From an uncultured Maribacter sp. (GTDB lineage Bacteria > Bacteroidota > Bacteroidia > Flavobacteriales > Flavobacteriaceae): 64,000 nt of DNA. Shown piece after piece: positions 53,843-61,733 of the stretch. The position numbers and the translations under genes are program-made. The notes under the pieces were generated by a model, which saw nothing but the letters and a program-made list of their open reading frames with translations, had not been told where the DNA came from and made no database searches. Within the stretch, counting starts at the first letter, position 1. Each line of letters starts with the position of its first letter. The DNA lies in assembly GCF_947496775.1 (NCBI RefSeq), contig NZ_CANMDU010000002.1:310001-374000 (forward strand). The letters are read 5' to 3'.

Positions 53843-54907
53843 TTAATTAAAAATATTTTCTCTTCGATATTCGGATGGTGTTAAGCCAGTAATTTTCTTA
53901 AAAGCAACATTGAATGCTGTAACAGTACCAAAACCCGAATCATAGGCAATGGCAGCCATTTTTTTATTTTCTAAATCGACCAATAATATTTTTGCTTTTT
54001 CTACTCTAAAGTGATTTACAAATTCTCTAAAATTTTGTTGGGCATTTTCGTTAACAGATTGAGAAATTTCTTTTGAATTTATTGAAAGTTTCTCTGATAT
54101 CGTTTTTATTGAAATAGTAGGCTCTAAAAAAAGATTCTCGTTTTCAATTAGGTATTTAATCTTTTTAAACAAAGCTTTTGAACTATCTGAATTTAAATTT
54201 GAATTGTCATATTTCTCCAGATTAAAACTCTTACGGTTTAGAAAAAGATAGGTAAAGGCGTAAATCAGAAATGAATAAAAAATTGGCCCGGATATATAAT
54301 GAAATTTTAAGTTTAAAAAATTACTTAAAAAATAAGCCCATATTAATGTTACTCCGATTAAAATATTTCTGTACCATATTAATTTTTTTGAAGCAATTTT
54401 TGAGTTACTTTTTGTTAAATTAATCCAAGAAATAATAATATAAACAGCTAAATGAAAAACTACTAGACCATAATTCCAAAACGTCTCTAAATTACCATTA
54501 CTTGGGATGACTGTTAGTATTAAAGCAAAAATGAAAAAAGGCAATAAATGCAAGTAATAGTTTTTAGGTATAGTTTTTCTTTTTTGAAACAAGATGAGCC
54601 CATAAAACCATAAAAAAGGTCCGACAATTAGGCTACCAGAGATACCAATGTTCTTTTGCCAGACTTCTAATGGAATGTAATAACCAAGTAATGACTTTCC
54701 AATTCTTATTGTTAGACCCAATAAAATTAAACTCAAATAAATATTTAACTTCCTATTACCTTCTTTTAATGTAATAAGATAAATAGAAAGGAATATCCCT
54801 TGAAATAGACCTAAAGATGCAAGAACTAGTATAATATTATTTGGGCCCACTAATAAGTGCGAAGTTTGTTTTTTAAATACAGTATTGTTGGTATATGAAA
54901 GTAGCAA
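53843..54907 (-). CDS. Membrane-bound AraC-family regulator (7TM + HTH)
   Basis: A 354-residue protein. About seven membrane spans occupy residues 20-230, followed by a cytoplasmic AraC-type HTH domain at about 245-350. The HTH has TISIKTISEKLSINSKEISQ and MAAIAYDSGFGTVTAFNVAF, and ends GLTPSEYRRE. This one-component membrane receptor layout is frequent in Bacteroidota. The signal is unknown. It is monocistronic and adjoins an AhpD-like gene. Confidence 0.9.
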   Translation of the reverse strand: MLLSYTNNTVFKKQTSHLLVGPNNIILVLASLGLFQGIFLSIYLITLKEGNRKLNIYLSLILLGLTIRIGKSLLGYYIPLEVWQKNIGISGSLIVGPFLWFYGLILFQKRKTIPKNYYLHLLPFFIFALILTVIPSNGNLETFWNYGLVVFHLAVYIIISWINLTKSNSKIASKKLIWYRNILIGVTLIWAYFLSNFLNLKFHYISGPIFYSFLIYAFTYLFLNRKSFNLEKYDNSNLNSDSSKALFKKIKYLIENENLFLEPTISIKTISEKLSINSKEISQSVNENAQQNFREFVNHFRVEKAKILLVDLENKKMAAIAYDSGFGTVTAFNVAFKKITGLTPSEYRRENIFN

Positions 54908-55000
54908 ATGGATTACTATTTTTTCATAAACTAAATATAAATAAAAAGCACAAACTTACCTATGAGCTTGTGCTTACTTAGTTATTTTTTATATGGCCTT

Positions 55001-55573
55001 TTATTTCTTTTTCCAAATTCTACTTTTAAAAGCATCATCTACAGGTGTGTTAAAAATATGGTTGTAATAATTACTCATAGTTTTAATTCCTACACCAGCG
55101 ATTACGCCTAAAATATGTTTTTCGGTATAACCTGCGTTTATAAAATCATTAATATCTGTTTGAGTAGGAAGTCCTCTTTTTAAGGTTATTGCTTTCGAAA
55201 ATAGGCTTAGTGCTTTTAATTTTACATCTTGTATGTCGGTATTATTTCTTATAGCATTAGTAACCTCAGTAGGTACTTTAGTCATATTATCAGCAACAAA
55301 GCTATGTGCAGCCATACAATATTCACATCCATTTTCAAAAGCTATTGATAAAAATATTACCTCTTGCTCCTGTGGACTAAATCCGGAATTTGCCCTGAAT
55401 GAGTTGTATGCTGATACATAGCCGTCAAGTAGTGCTGTATTATTTGCCATGCCTGCATACATATTAGGAATTAGGCCTAATTTTTGTTTTGTTTTTTCTA
55501 AAATTTTACTTGAAATGGCATCGGCATTTTCTTGGGTCTTAGGTTTCAAATTCATTGTTTTTGTAGTATTCAT
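55001..55573 (-). CDS. Carboxymuconolactone decarboxylase / AhpD-like protein
   Basis: A 190-residue protein with an all-helical alkyl-hydroperoxidase D-like fold. ENGCEYCMAAHSFVAD gives the CxxC-x3-H redox motif near residue 85. QEVIFLSIAFENG and NAGYTEKHILGVIAGVG flank it in the typical way. Such proteins act as peroxidase partners or (in carboxymuconolactone decarboxylase) on ring intermediates. A perfect TetR-type palindrome lies 23 bases upstream and matches one before the TetR gene. Confidence 0.9.
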   Translation of the reverse strand: MNTTKTMNLKPKTQENADAISSKILEKTKQKLGLIPNMYAGMANNTALLDGYVSAYNSFRANSGFSPQEQEVIFLSIAFENGCEYCMAAHSFVADNMTKVPTEVTNAIRNNTDIQDVKLKALSLFSKAITLKRGLPTQTDINDFINAGYTEKHILGVIAGVGIKTMSNYYNHIFNTPVDDAFKSRIWKKK

Positions 55574-55595
55574 AATTATTAATTATTTAAATTTT

Positions 55596-55615
55596 AACTA
55601 AGCAGACGCTTAGTT
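55596..55615. promoter_or_regulatory. TetR operator before the AhpD-like gene
   Basis: AACTAAGC-AGAC-GCTTAGTT is a perfect 8+8 palindrome. It lies between the TetR gene's stop and the AhpD-like ATG, and agrees at 15 of 20 positions with 56219-56238. Confidence 0.78.
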
Positions 55616-55631
55616 ATCGAACAAAAAAAAG

Positions 55632-56198
55632 TTATATATTTTTGAATGTATTTTCTATAAAATCATCTAATTCTCCTTGGTTGAACATTTTTGAAGCAAC
55701 AGATAGTCCTTGCAACGAAACCATTAAATAATTTGCTTGTTTATTAATTATTTCTGTTGTTTTTAAATTGTCAAATTCTAATTTTTCTATGAATAATGTT
55801 TTAACATTTGTAGCGAAATTCACAATTTCAGACATTATTTCTTGGTCTGCTTTTTCGCCTAATTCGTTTACGGTATTTGTAATTAAACATCCTTTATTAA
55901 GTCTACTTTCTTTAGAGAAGTTTATAAAATCATAGAAATACTGCTTAATTGCATTAATTCCGTCAGTGGAATTTTGTAATTTATTAATAAGTTCAAGTTT
56001 AGCCTTTGCTTTATAGCAGGCTAAGCTTTTTATAAATACACCTTTTTTATTTCCAAAGCTTGCATAGATTGAAAATTGGTTAATTCCCATTTCTTTTTCT
56101 AGCATTCGAACTGAAGTGGATTCATAGCCATTTCGCCAAAATAATTCCATAGCTTTCTCAATAACTTCCTCTTCTATGTATTCTTTTTTTCTAGCCAT
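55632..56198 (-). CDS. TetR/AcrR-family repressor (third of three)
   Basis: About 188 residues starting MARKKEYIEEEVIEKAMELF; an ATG ten codons earlier lies beyond the promoter box and is rejected. The HTH continues YESTSVRMLEKEMGINQFSI and ends YASFGNKKGVFIKSL. The C-terminal part has LNKGCLITNTVNELG, typical of the TetR subgroup next to AhpD-like or reductase genes. Palindromes before itself and before the AhpD-like gene mark its likely targets. Confidence 0.92.
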   Translation of the reverse strand: MARKKEYIEEEVIEKAMELFWRNGYESTSVRMLEKEMGINQFSIYASFGNKKGVFIKSLACYKAKAKLELINKLQNSTDGINAIKQYFYDFINFSKESRLNKGCLITNTVNELGEKADQEIMSEIVNFATNVKTLFIEKLEFDNLKTTEIINKQANYLMVSLQGLSVASKMFNQGELDDFIENTFKNI

Positions 56199-56218
56199 TA
56201 TTATTCTTAATGGCACAA

Positions 56219-56238
56219 AACTAATCAATTGCTTAGAA
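56219..56238. promoter_or_regulatory. TetR operator before its own gene
   Basis: AACTAATC-AATT-GCTTAGAA has the same spacing as the site at 55596-55615. It overlaps a minus-strand -7 box TAGTTTTG (56216-56223), so binding would block transcription of the TetR gene. Confidence 0.7.
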
Positions 56239-56354
56239 ATAAAAAAATGACTTACCGTAATTTATTAGAATGATTATGCTTTTGTATTTGTGAAAATGAT
56301 GTTTGGCATTTGTTTTTATATGATACGTTTTGTTCTGTATTATGTTTAGGCCTT

Positions 56355-56792
56355 TTAACAGAAATCTTGACTGTCAAAGTTTCTAACCGAAACGATTAAT
56401 TCGTCTAAAAGAGCTTCTTTGTCATTCCAAATTCTGTCTACAATACTTATTCTGTCTTCTGGAATAGGTAAAGTTTCATCATTACTGAACCCCCAAGCCA
56501 TCATTTCTAACAAAATCGGAATTAGTCCAATACCTTTTTCTGTCAGTTTATATAGTTTCTTAGTCTTTAAGTGTTGATATTTTTCACTTGTTATAAATTG
56601 GTTTAGCTCTAATTTTTTTAATCTATCAGACAATACATTTGTCGCAATGCCTTCTCCTGATTCTAAAAATTCATTGTAAAAATGATATCCTTTAAAAACA
56701 ATATCTCTTATAATAAGTAGAGACCATTTATCTCCAAATAACTCTAAAGACGCACTAATAGGGCACTCAGAACGTTTTTCTTTTATTTTCAT
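56355..56792 (-). CDS. HxlR-family HTH regulator
   Basis: A 145-residue protein. CPISASLELFGDKWSLLIIR is the HxlR signature with its conserved Cys near residue 10. The winged helix continues GYHFYNEFLESGEGIATNVL and LSDRLKKLE. In relatives the Cys senses electrophiles or quinones. Its ATG is divergent from an NTF2-like gene; two copies of a 17-base palindrome lie between them. Confidence 0.93.
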   Translation of the reverse strand: MKIKEKRSECPISASLELFGDKWSLLIIRDIVFKGYHFYNEFLESGEGIATNVLSDRLKKLELNQFITSEKYQHLKTKKLYKLTEKGIGLIPILLEMMAWGFSNDETLPIPEDRISIVDRIWNDKEALLDELIVSVRNFDSQDFC

Positions 56793-56797
56793 TAGTT

Positions 56798-56850
56798 ACT
56801 TGTTTTTTGCAAGTTAATTTATATATTTGAACCACTTGCTTTTTGCAAGT
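56798..56850. promoter_or_regulatory. HxlR operators and divergent promoter
   Basis: Two 17-base palindromes, ACTTG-TTTTTTG-CAAGT (56798-56814) and ACTTG-CTTTTTG-CAAGT (56834-56850), lie 36 bases apart. Between them, a plus-strand promoter TTG (56800-56802)-N19-TATATTTG (56822-56829) fits the Bacteroidota consensus. The first operator covers the -33 box and the second lies just after the -7 box, so the HxlR protein probably represses the NTF2-like gene and itself. Confidence 0.8.
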
Positions 56851-56881
56851 AACAAATTTACTAATTATAATTTACTTAAAA

Positions 56882-57238
56882 ATGGAAAACGTAAACAATG
56901 CGATAGAGGTAGTGGAAAATTTTTTTAAGGCAATAAACAAAGGCGATTTCGAAGAAGCAAAAACATTTATGTCTAATAATCATCATTATTCTGGTCCTAT
57001 GTTCTCAACTGAAAACCCAGAAGATTATTTTGAGAAATTAAGAGCTTTCGAAATGGAATTTGAAGTCGAGACGCAAGATATGTTAGTTGCAAAAACTGGT
57101 GTTACTCATAGGTCTTTGTTAAAGGTTATTTCTCCTGTGAAGGCGACTATTCCTTGCTGTGAAGTATTTGTTGTTTCCGATAATAAGATTACGCATCAAT
57201 ATTTCTACTTTGATACCGCTTTATTTCCGAAACCGTAA
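56882..57238 (+). CDS. NTF2/SnoaL-like protein under HxlR control
   Basis: About 118 residues starting MENVNNAIEVVENFFKAINK; a TTG 39 bases earlier falls in an operator and is not used. The SnoaL-like fold shows AINKGDFEEAKTFMSNNHHY and a final VSDNKITHQYFYFDTALF. It lacks a signal peptide and is cytoplasmic. Relatives bind or isomerise small cyclic compounds. The promoter and operators upstream tie it to the HxlR regulator. Confidence 0.85.
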   Translation: MENVNNAIEVVENFFKAINKGDFEEAKTFMSNNHHYSGPMFSTENPEDYFEKLRAFEMEFEVETQDMLVAKTGVTHRSLLKVISPVKATIPCCEVFVVSDNKITHQYFYFDTALFPKP

Positions 57239-57449
57239 AATTTATTCGTATTAAGTACAATGTATAAGCAAATGTTAGCGCGTTTTACGAATCTATAAAG
57301 ATTTCGTCATAGCGCTTTGGCATAGCTTTTTTGTTGGCTTTTTTTTGAGTAGCTATTCAATTTGGCGGCTTATAAAAGTAGGCAAAACTTGGGTTTAAAG
57401 CCGAACCCTCCGATTATAAATTCTTTTGTTTTTGTAGAAGTAATGACGA
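57239..57449. other. Non-coding stretch after the NTF2-like gene
   Basis: No gene is seen. A block with AACTTGGGTTTAAAGCCGAA and CCCTCCGATTATAAATTC resembles a weaker one near 63630-63670 (CACCAAACCTCCCGCATTAA). These may be boundary sequences of small inserted gene units, which is inference. Confidence 0.35.
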
Positions 57450-57556
57450 TTTCCTGTTTTATTAGATAATCGAGATTTAAATGCTCCGACGCTTGCGTCG
57501 AAATCAATGCTAATTTTCCTTCTAATGCCTCGTGGGCTTGCCCCGAGGTTGTTTAC
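57450..57556 (-). repeat. Dispersed intergenic repeat, copy C
   Basis: Read on the minus strand, 57556-57491 matches copy B (37857-37922) at 65 of 66 bases, then continues with GGAGCATTTAAATCTCGATT, which aligns with the tails of copies A and B. The extra GACGCTTGCGTC here makes a second hairpin. Confidence 0.85.
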
Positions 57557-57633
57557 TTTGATTGTTTTTCGAGATTAGATTCTATTTTTCTACAACTAAG
57601 ACAATCTATTTGTAAAATGTTACGAAAATACTC

Positions 57634-57906
57634 CTAACAAGAATAATCTGGCTGCCCAGTATTTTTCTTGAATTTACCGAGATGACTAGTCCAATCCGCA
57701 GATTTATTATGTAATATTGCTTAAATAGTATTTTTTGATTCTTTATTCGATAATTCCTCAATAGGTTTTTCTATCATTGATAAAGTATCACAAATTTCAG
57801 TTGTTATTTTTTTAGTTATTTGTTGCTGACTAAATGCGGTTACTGTTATCAAGAATAGAATAATCTTCAATATAACCTTCTTTCTCTTGCTTTTTAAACA
57901 ACTCAT
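57634..57906 (-). pseudogene. Broken secreted protein gene
   Basis: An N-terminal part of 61 residues begins with a signal peptide (KVILKIILFLITVTAFSQ) and a mature start ITKKITTEICDTLSM, then meets TAA at 57721. The same frame goes on without further stops to 57634, with NKSADWTSHLGKFKKNTGQP. The readthrough part is coding-like, so a nonsense change probably split a small exported protein, and the 3' end may be missing too. The family is not recognised. Confidence 0.55.
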
Positions 57907-57926
57907 TTTCTATCTGCGGTTTATTT

Positions 57927-58169
57927 TTATTCTTCCATTATTTCGCAATTAAGTTGTAACTTTTTTGCCATTAATATAATCTGCTCCGTATATATATCTT
58001 CACCTTCTACTCGCAATACAGTATGTCCTTCCGGAAAAGGTAAACCCGTTTCATCCATATCAAAATTAACTTTTAGTTTGGGATAAGCCTTCTTCATAGA
58101 TGTTACAATTTCCATGGCCTGACATTTTCTTTTAATATCTGTTATGAACACTTCAACCATAATTTTCAT
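57927..58169 (-). CDS. Small 80-residue protein beside a thioredoxin-reductase-like gene
   Basis: I do not recognise it with certainty. The pattern MVEVFITDIKRKCQAMEIVT, then YPKLKVNFDMDETGLPFPEG and a final LRVEGEDIYTEQIILMAKKL, suggests a ferredoxin-like beta-alpha-beta fold like heavy-metal-associated domains, but without the CxxC metal site. It lies 6 bases after the oxidoreductase gene on the same strand, so it is probably translated from the same message. Confidence 0.65.
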   Translation of the reverse strand: MKIMVEVFITDIKRKCQAMEIVTSMKKAYPKLKVNFDMDETGLPFPEGHTVLRVEGEDIYTEQIILMAKKLQLNCEIMEE

Positions 58170-58175
58170 GTTCTC

Positions 58176-59183
58176 CTAAAAATGTTCATTAGAAAGTTCC
58201 ATATTTATAATAGCGCCAACCATATTTCCTGAGGAAATTGCATTGGCAACCGAACGTATTCTTGTACAGTTATCTCCACTGGCAAAAATATTTTCTATAG
58301 TTGTTTTGTTCATCATATCCACTTCAATATACCCTTGTTCATTAAGTTTGCATCCCAATGTTTCAGGCATGTCAGAGTGTTGTTCAAAAGGAAGTGCAGC
58401 ATAAGTTGCTTCAAAATGTTGTTTGCTATTGTCCTCAAAAACTACATTTTTAACATATCCATTATCATGTTCAATTTCAATAATCTCTTTTTCGATAATT
58501 GGTATATTATTTTTTTTAAGTTTTGATAATTGTTCAGGATTAAACGTTGCTTTTCCATTTGTTAAAATTATCAGGTCATCGGTAAGGTTTTTTGCCATAG
58601 GAGCCAGATGAAATGCTGTATCACCATTAGCAATAATCCCTGTTTTTTTATTTCTTATTTCATAACCATGACAATATGGGCAATGAACTACAGAAATTCC
58701 CCAACAATCAGAAAAACCTTTAATTTCAGGCATTAAATCTTTAATTCCAGTTGCGAAAATTAACTTTGAAGCTTTGAAATTTTGATTTTTAGCAGTTTTG
58801 ATTTTAAAACCATTCTTTGTCTTTGTTCCTGAAGTGGCAAAATCATTCACAAATTTTACGGTTTCGTATCTTGCCACTTGTTGTTTTCCAATGGTTGCTA
58901 TCTCATGCGGAGGAACTCCGTCCTGTGTTAAAAAATTATGCGAATGTGGTGTTTGTCGGTTGCATGGTAATCCACTATCAATTATTAAAATATTGCGCAA
59001 TGAACGTCCAAGTGTCATTGCAGCTGATAAACCCGAATAGCTCCCACCGATAATAATTACGTCAAAATGTTGTGAATCACTCATAGAATTGTGTTGTAAG
59101 ATTTCCAAACTCAAGGGAAATGAAAAAGCCGTTAAAGCCATTCCGATTTGTTTAACAAATGTTCGCCTGCCGGTGCTATTCAT
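58176..59183 (-). CDS. Thioredoxin-reductase-like FAD oxidoreductase with Tat-like leader
   Basis: A 335-residue protein. The core begins DVIIIGGSYSGLSAAMTLG (FAD loop) near residue 42. CPYCHGYEIR is the redox-active CxxC near residue 168, and ANGDTAFHLAPMAKNL follows as NAD(P) region. IENIFASGDNCTR closes the FAD site. Unlike typical members, 33 residues precede the core: TGRRTFVKQIGMALTAFSFP, which looks like a twin-arginine signal. A second Met (residue 34) would give the usual cytoplasmic start. The leader is followed by no obvious cleavage site, so export is uncertain. It is co-directional with a small protein gene. Confidence 0.85.
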   Translation of the reverse strand: MNSTGRRTFVKQIGMALTAFSFPLSLEILQHNSMSDSQHFDVIIIGGSYSGLSAAMTLGRSLRNILIIDSGLPCNRQTPHSHNFLTQDGVPPHEIATIGKQQVARYETVKFVNDFATSGTKTKNGFKIKTAKNQNFKASKLIFATGIKDLMPEIKGFSDCWGISVVHCPYCHGYEIRNKKTGIIANGDTAFHLAPMAKNLTDDLIILTNGKATFNPEQLSKLKKNNIPIIEKEIIEIEHDNGYVKNVVFEDNSKQHFEATYAALPFEQHSDMPETLGCKLNEQGYIEVDMMNKTTIENIFASGDNCTRIRSVANAISSGNMVGAIINMELSNEHF

Positions 59184-59270
59184 TCCTTAGTTTATTCCGT
59201 TTTGTCATAGCAAAATTAGAGTGAATATCTTTTGACGAATAGGACAACCTTAAAGTGGAATAGGATATTT

Positions 59271-60137
59271 TTAAAGTTGTTTAAATTCTTGCCGAAAACT
59301 CTCTGGAGAACGCCCCGTATTTTTTTTAAAAAATCGAATAAAATAAGACGGGTCGTCATAACCCAGTGCAAAAGCAACTTCATTTATTTGGTTCGAGGTT
59401 GCCAATAAGCTTCTTTTTGCTTCCAAAATGATTTGCGCATTGATAAGCTTTGAGCAAGTTGCTCCAACCATAGCTTTAGTTATTGCATTTAGTTGATAGC
59501 TTGTTAAATTCATCATTTTAGCATAATCAGAGACTTTTTTATGGGTGGTAAAACTTATCTCTACCTTCTCCATAAGTTCTTCAAAACGTTCCTGATGGTA
59601 CAAATTTTCAGAATCCATATTTGATATTTTATTATAGCCATGGCGAATGATTTCAGTAAATAGAATATCTACGTATGACTTAATCGAATAGCGATAATTA
59701 AACGCTTTTTCATTATACTCTCGAAGTATAGTATTAAGTATTTTTTCTAGTTCTTCAAAACCTTTTTTGCTGAAAACATAATGACTTTTTCGTCCCAATT
59801 TTCTAATCAGCATGTTGCTTTGTTCTTTTGCCGAATTGTAAAACTCGCGGTTGAACTGAATTAAGTAACCCTGTGCTGGAGAAGTAAATTGTACTTGATG
59901 TACTTGACCTGGTTTTAAAAAGAAAAATGTATTTTCTGCAATTGGATATGCATTAAAGTCAATGTTATGTGAACCTGTTCCTTTTTGTACAAACAATAGA
60001 TAATAGAAATTATGACGATGTGGTTTTGATACGGGCAAGTCTTGAAAATCTACGATTGTAGATTTTCTGATAACAAATTTCATCGGCAACTCTTGGTCGA
60101 TATGTACAATTGGGATTTGTTTATGTTTTCTTTTCAC
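59271..60137 (-). CDS. AraC-family regulator with cupin sensor
   Basis: A 288-residue protein. The N-terminal cupin has KPHRHNFYYLLFVQKGTGSH and FFLKPGQVHQVQF, with the His residues of a possible metal or ligand site. The C-terminal HTH pair is VSDYAKMMNLTSYQLNAITK and INEVAFALGYDDPSYFIRFF, ending NTGRSPESFRQE. It lies 87 bases from the thioredoxin-reductase-like gene on the same strand, and may control it. An IS-end-like sequence lies 31 bases upstream of its ATG. Confidence 0.92.
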   Translation of the reverse strand: MKRKHKQIPIVHIDQELPMKFVIRKSTIVDFQDLPVSKPHRHNFYYLLFVQKGTGSHNIDFNAYPIAENTFFFLKPGQVHQVQFTSPAQGYLIQFNREFYNSAKEQSNMLIRKLGRKSHYVFSKKGFEELEKILNTILREYNEKAFNYRYSIKSYVDILFTEIIRHGYNKISNMDSENLYHQERFEELMEKVEISFTTHKKVSDYAKMMNLTSYQLNAITKAMVGATCSKLINAQIILEAKRSLLATSNQINEVAFALGYDDPSYFIRFFKKNTGRSPESFRQEFKQL

Positions 60138-60168
60138 TAGGCTGTTTATTTGTTGTAATGTTCTTAAA

Positions 60169-60188
60169 GGGACATAGTTTACACAAGT
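60169..60188. mobile_element. Solitary IS481-end-like sequence
   Basis: GGGACATAGTTTACACAAGT matches 19 of 20 bases of the sequence beside the IS481 remnant at 48637. No transposase remains here, so it is either a solo end left by excision or a target-like copy. It lies between the AraC promoter and a secreted-protein gene. Confidence 0.5.
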
Positions 60189-60269
60189 TAAAGATCTTAG
60201 TGAGGCTTATATTAGTACTATATTTTATGAATTAATAGCTTGCGCAACGGATGGCGTTATTGGCGTACG

Positions 60270-60827
60270 TTATTTTTCCGTTAATATTCTCAATTCTTTT
60301 ATTTGTTTTTCAGCATGTTCTATATGACATGAATTTCCATTACAATAGAAATAAGGATACTCTTGAATTTCACCTTCTATTGCATAAATCAAATATTTTT
60401 TGTTAAGCATTAAAAGAGGAGAAATGGTACTATAGATTCTTGAATAAACTTTATAACTGTCTTTTTTTTCTCCTTTGAAAACTTCTTCGGTTTGCAATAC
60501 ATACCAATAATGCTGTATAGGTTCAATATAGTCAGAAGGAATGTTTATTAATTCTTGATTTTCGGATACAGGAGGTGGAAGAGAGTCAATTGCAGAAGGG
60601 TTGTCTAATGTTTCAACCCGAATTATTTCAATTACTTTTCCAGTAAAAATAATTTTAGATTCTTCGAATGCTTCTTTGGTAGACATAATTCTTGTTAAAC
60701 CAGGGTAACAAGTGCAAAGACGTTTGGAGTGAACACTGTCAATTATTTCTCTATTCCAATATCTTTCATCTGTTTGCGAGAGCATGATAGTAGGTAAGAA
60801 AAATATTAAATAGAGTAATATTTTCAT
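60270..60827 (-). CDS. Secreted NTR/TIMP-like protein
   Basis: About 185 residues starting MKILLYLIFFLPTIMLSQ, a Sec signal peptide; an ATG 54 bases earlier reads through a non-coding boundary sequence. The mature part shows KRLCTCYPGLTRIMSTKEAF and ESKIIFTGKVIEIIRV, the N-terminal Cys-x-Cys and strand of the OB-fold netrin/TIMP-like group. VFKGEKKDSYKVYSR and YFYCNGNSCHIEH supply later elements. The cysteines probably form disulfides in the periplasm. Function unknown. Confidence 0.65.
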   Translation of the reverse strand: MKILLYLIFFLPTIMLSQTDERYWNREIIDSVHSKRLCTCYPGLTRIMSTKEAFEESKIIFTGKVIEIIRVETLDNPSAIDSLPPPVSENQELINIPSDYIEPIQHYWYVLQTEEVFKGEKKDSYKVYSRIYSTISPLLMLNKKYLIYAIEGEIQEYPYFYCNGNSCHIEHAEKQIKELRILTEK

Positions 60828-61042
60828 AATGTGCGCCAAAGGCTCGTATAAGAAACGTAGGGTAGTGGGTAAGCTATACATTTCGGATTGGTACTAAACC
60901 AAATATAAATATTTTGTTTTTATCTTTTTTTACTATAAATGCCAAATTATGTATTTAGAGGACTTTATTAATATGCAAGACCTTTCGATTTCGGACAAAC
61001 GCCCTATGTTTTTTATACATCTTAAGTTTAATTTTCATTAAT

Positions 61043-61672
61043 TTAATTCTCTAATTGAAATCGTAAAACCGTCTTTAATTTGTCTTCTGGTACTTTTCTA
61101 AAATCAGTTAAATAAATCTCTCGATGAATTTTAGATTCACGAATCAAACCTTGGTTTTTTGCAAAATTCTCCATTATTCCAAATGTTTCAGGCTCATTAT
61201 TATAACTCCCAATGTGCATCATCTGAATACATTTTCCTTCTATTACTTTTTCAAATCTCAACTTTTCTAAAAGTCTATGTGGTTTTTTCTTTTTGGTAAA
61301 TTCGAGCATTTCGTAGAAAAAGGTATCGTTTATAAAATTCGGTTGTCTAATCATTAAATCAAAAACTAAATCGTCTTTATTAATTTTTCCGTTAAAATTT
61401 TCTTTCGCTTTTTCGGAAATATCCCAAACACCTTCTAATGGATAAACCGTCCAATCGTTATAATTCATAGGCTTTTCTTTAAGTGTTTTGATGTTCATTT
61501 TTATAGCATAGGCTACACTATATAAAACACCTATACATTCAGCAAAAAAATCGCCATTTGGATTTCCTTCTCCACTTAATGTTATAAAACGATATTCAGG
61601 AATATCTATTAGTTCAGGTTTTTCTTTTGGTAAATAAGTTGTCTTTTCTTTTTTCCTCCATTCGTGTTTCAT
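61043..61672 (-). CDS. GyrI-like small-molecule-binding protein
   Basis: About 209 residues starting MKHEWRKKEKTTYLPKEKPE; a TTG three codons earlier is possible. IDIPEYRFITLSGEGNPNGD and LYSVAYAIKMNIKTLKEKP are the GyrI-like (SOUL/BmrR effector type) signatures. YPLEGVWDISEKAKENFNGK and HIGSYNNEPETFGIMENF follow in order. Such domains bind aromatic or cationic drugs. A -7 box TAAATTTG lies at 61698-61705, 26 bases upstream. The broken HTH-WYL regulator adjoining may once have controlled it. Confidence 0.9.
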   Translation of the reverse strand: MKHEWRKKEKTTYLPKEKPELIDIPEYRFITLSGEGNPNGDFFAECIGVLYSVAYAIKMNIKTLKEKPMNYNDWTVYPLEGVWDISEKAKENFNGKINKDDLVFDLMIRQPNFINDTFFYEMLEFTKKKKPHRLLEKLRFEKVIEGKCIQMMHIGSYNNEPETFGIMENFAKNQGLIRESKIHREIYLTDFRKVPEDKLKTVLRFQLEN

Positions 61673-61697
61673 ATTGTTCAATGTTTAAGTTATTAAA

Positions 61698-61705
61698 CAA
61701 ATTTA
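61698..61705 (-). promoter_or_regulatory. Promoter -7 element for the GyrI-like gene
   Basis: On the minus strand TAAATTTG fits TAnnTTTG, 26 bases before the ATG. The -33 TTG candidates are 14 or 25 bases away, so only the -7 part is well supported. Confidence 0.5.
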
Positions 61706-61733
61706 AATTACAAGACAGACAACACTATGTCAA

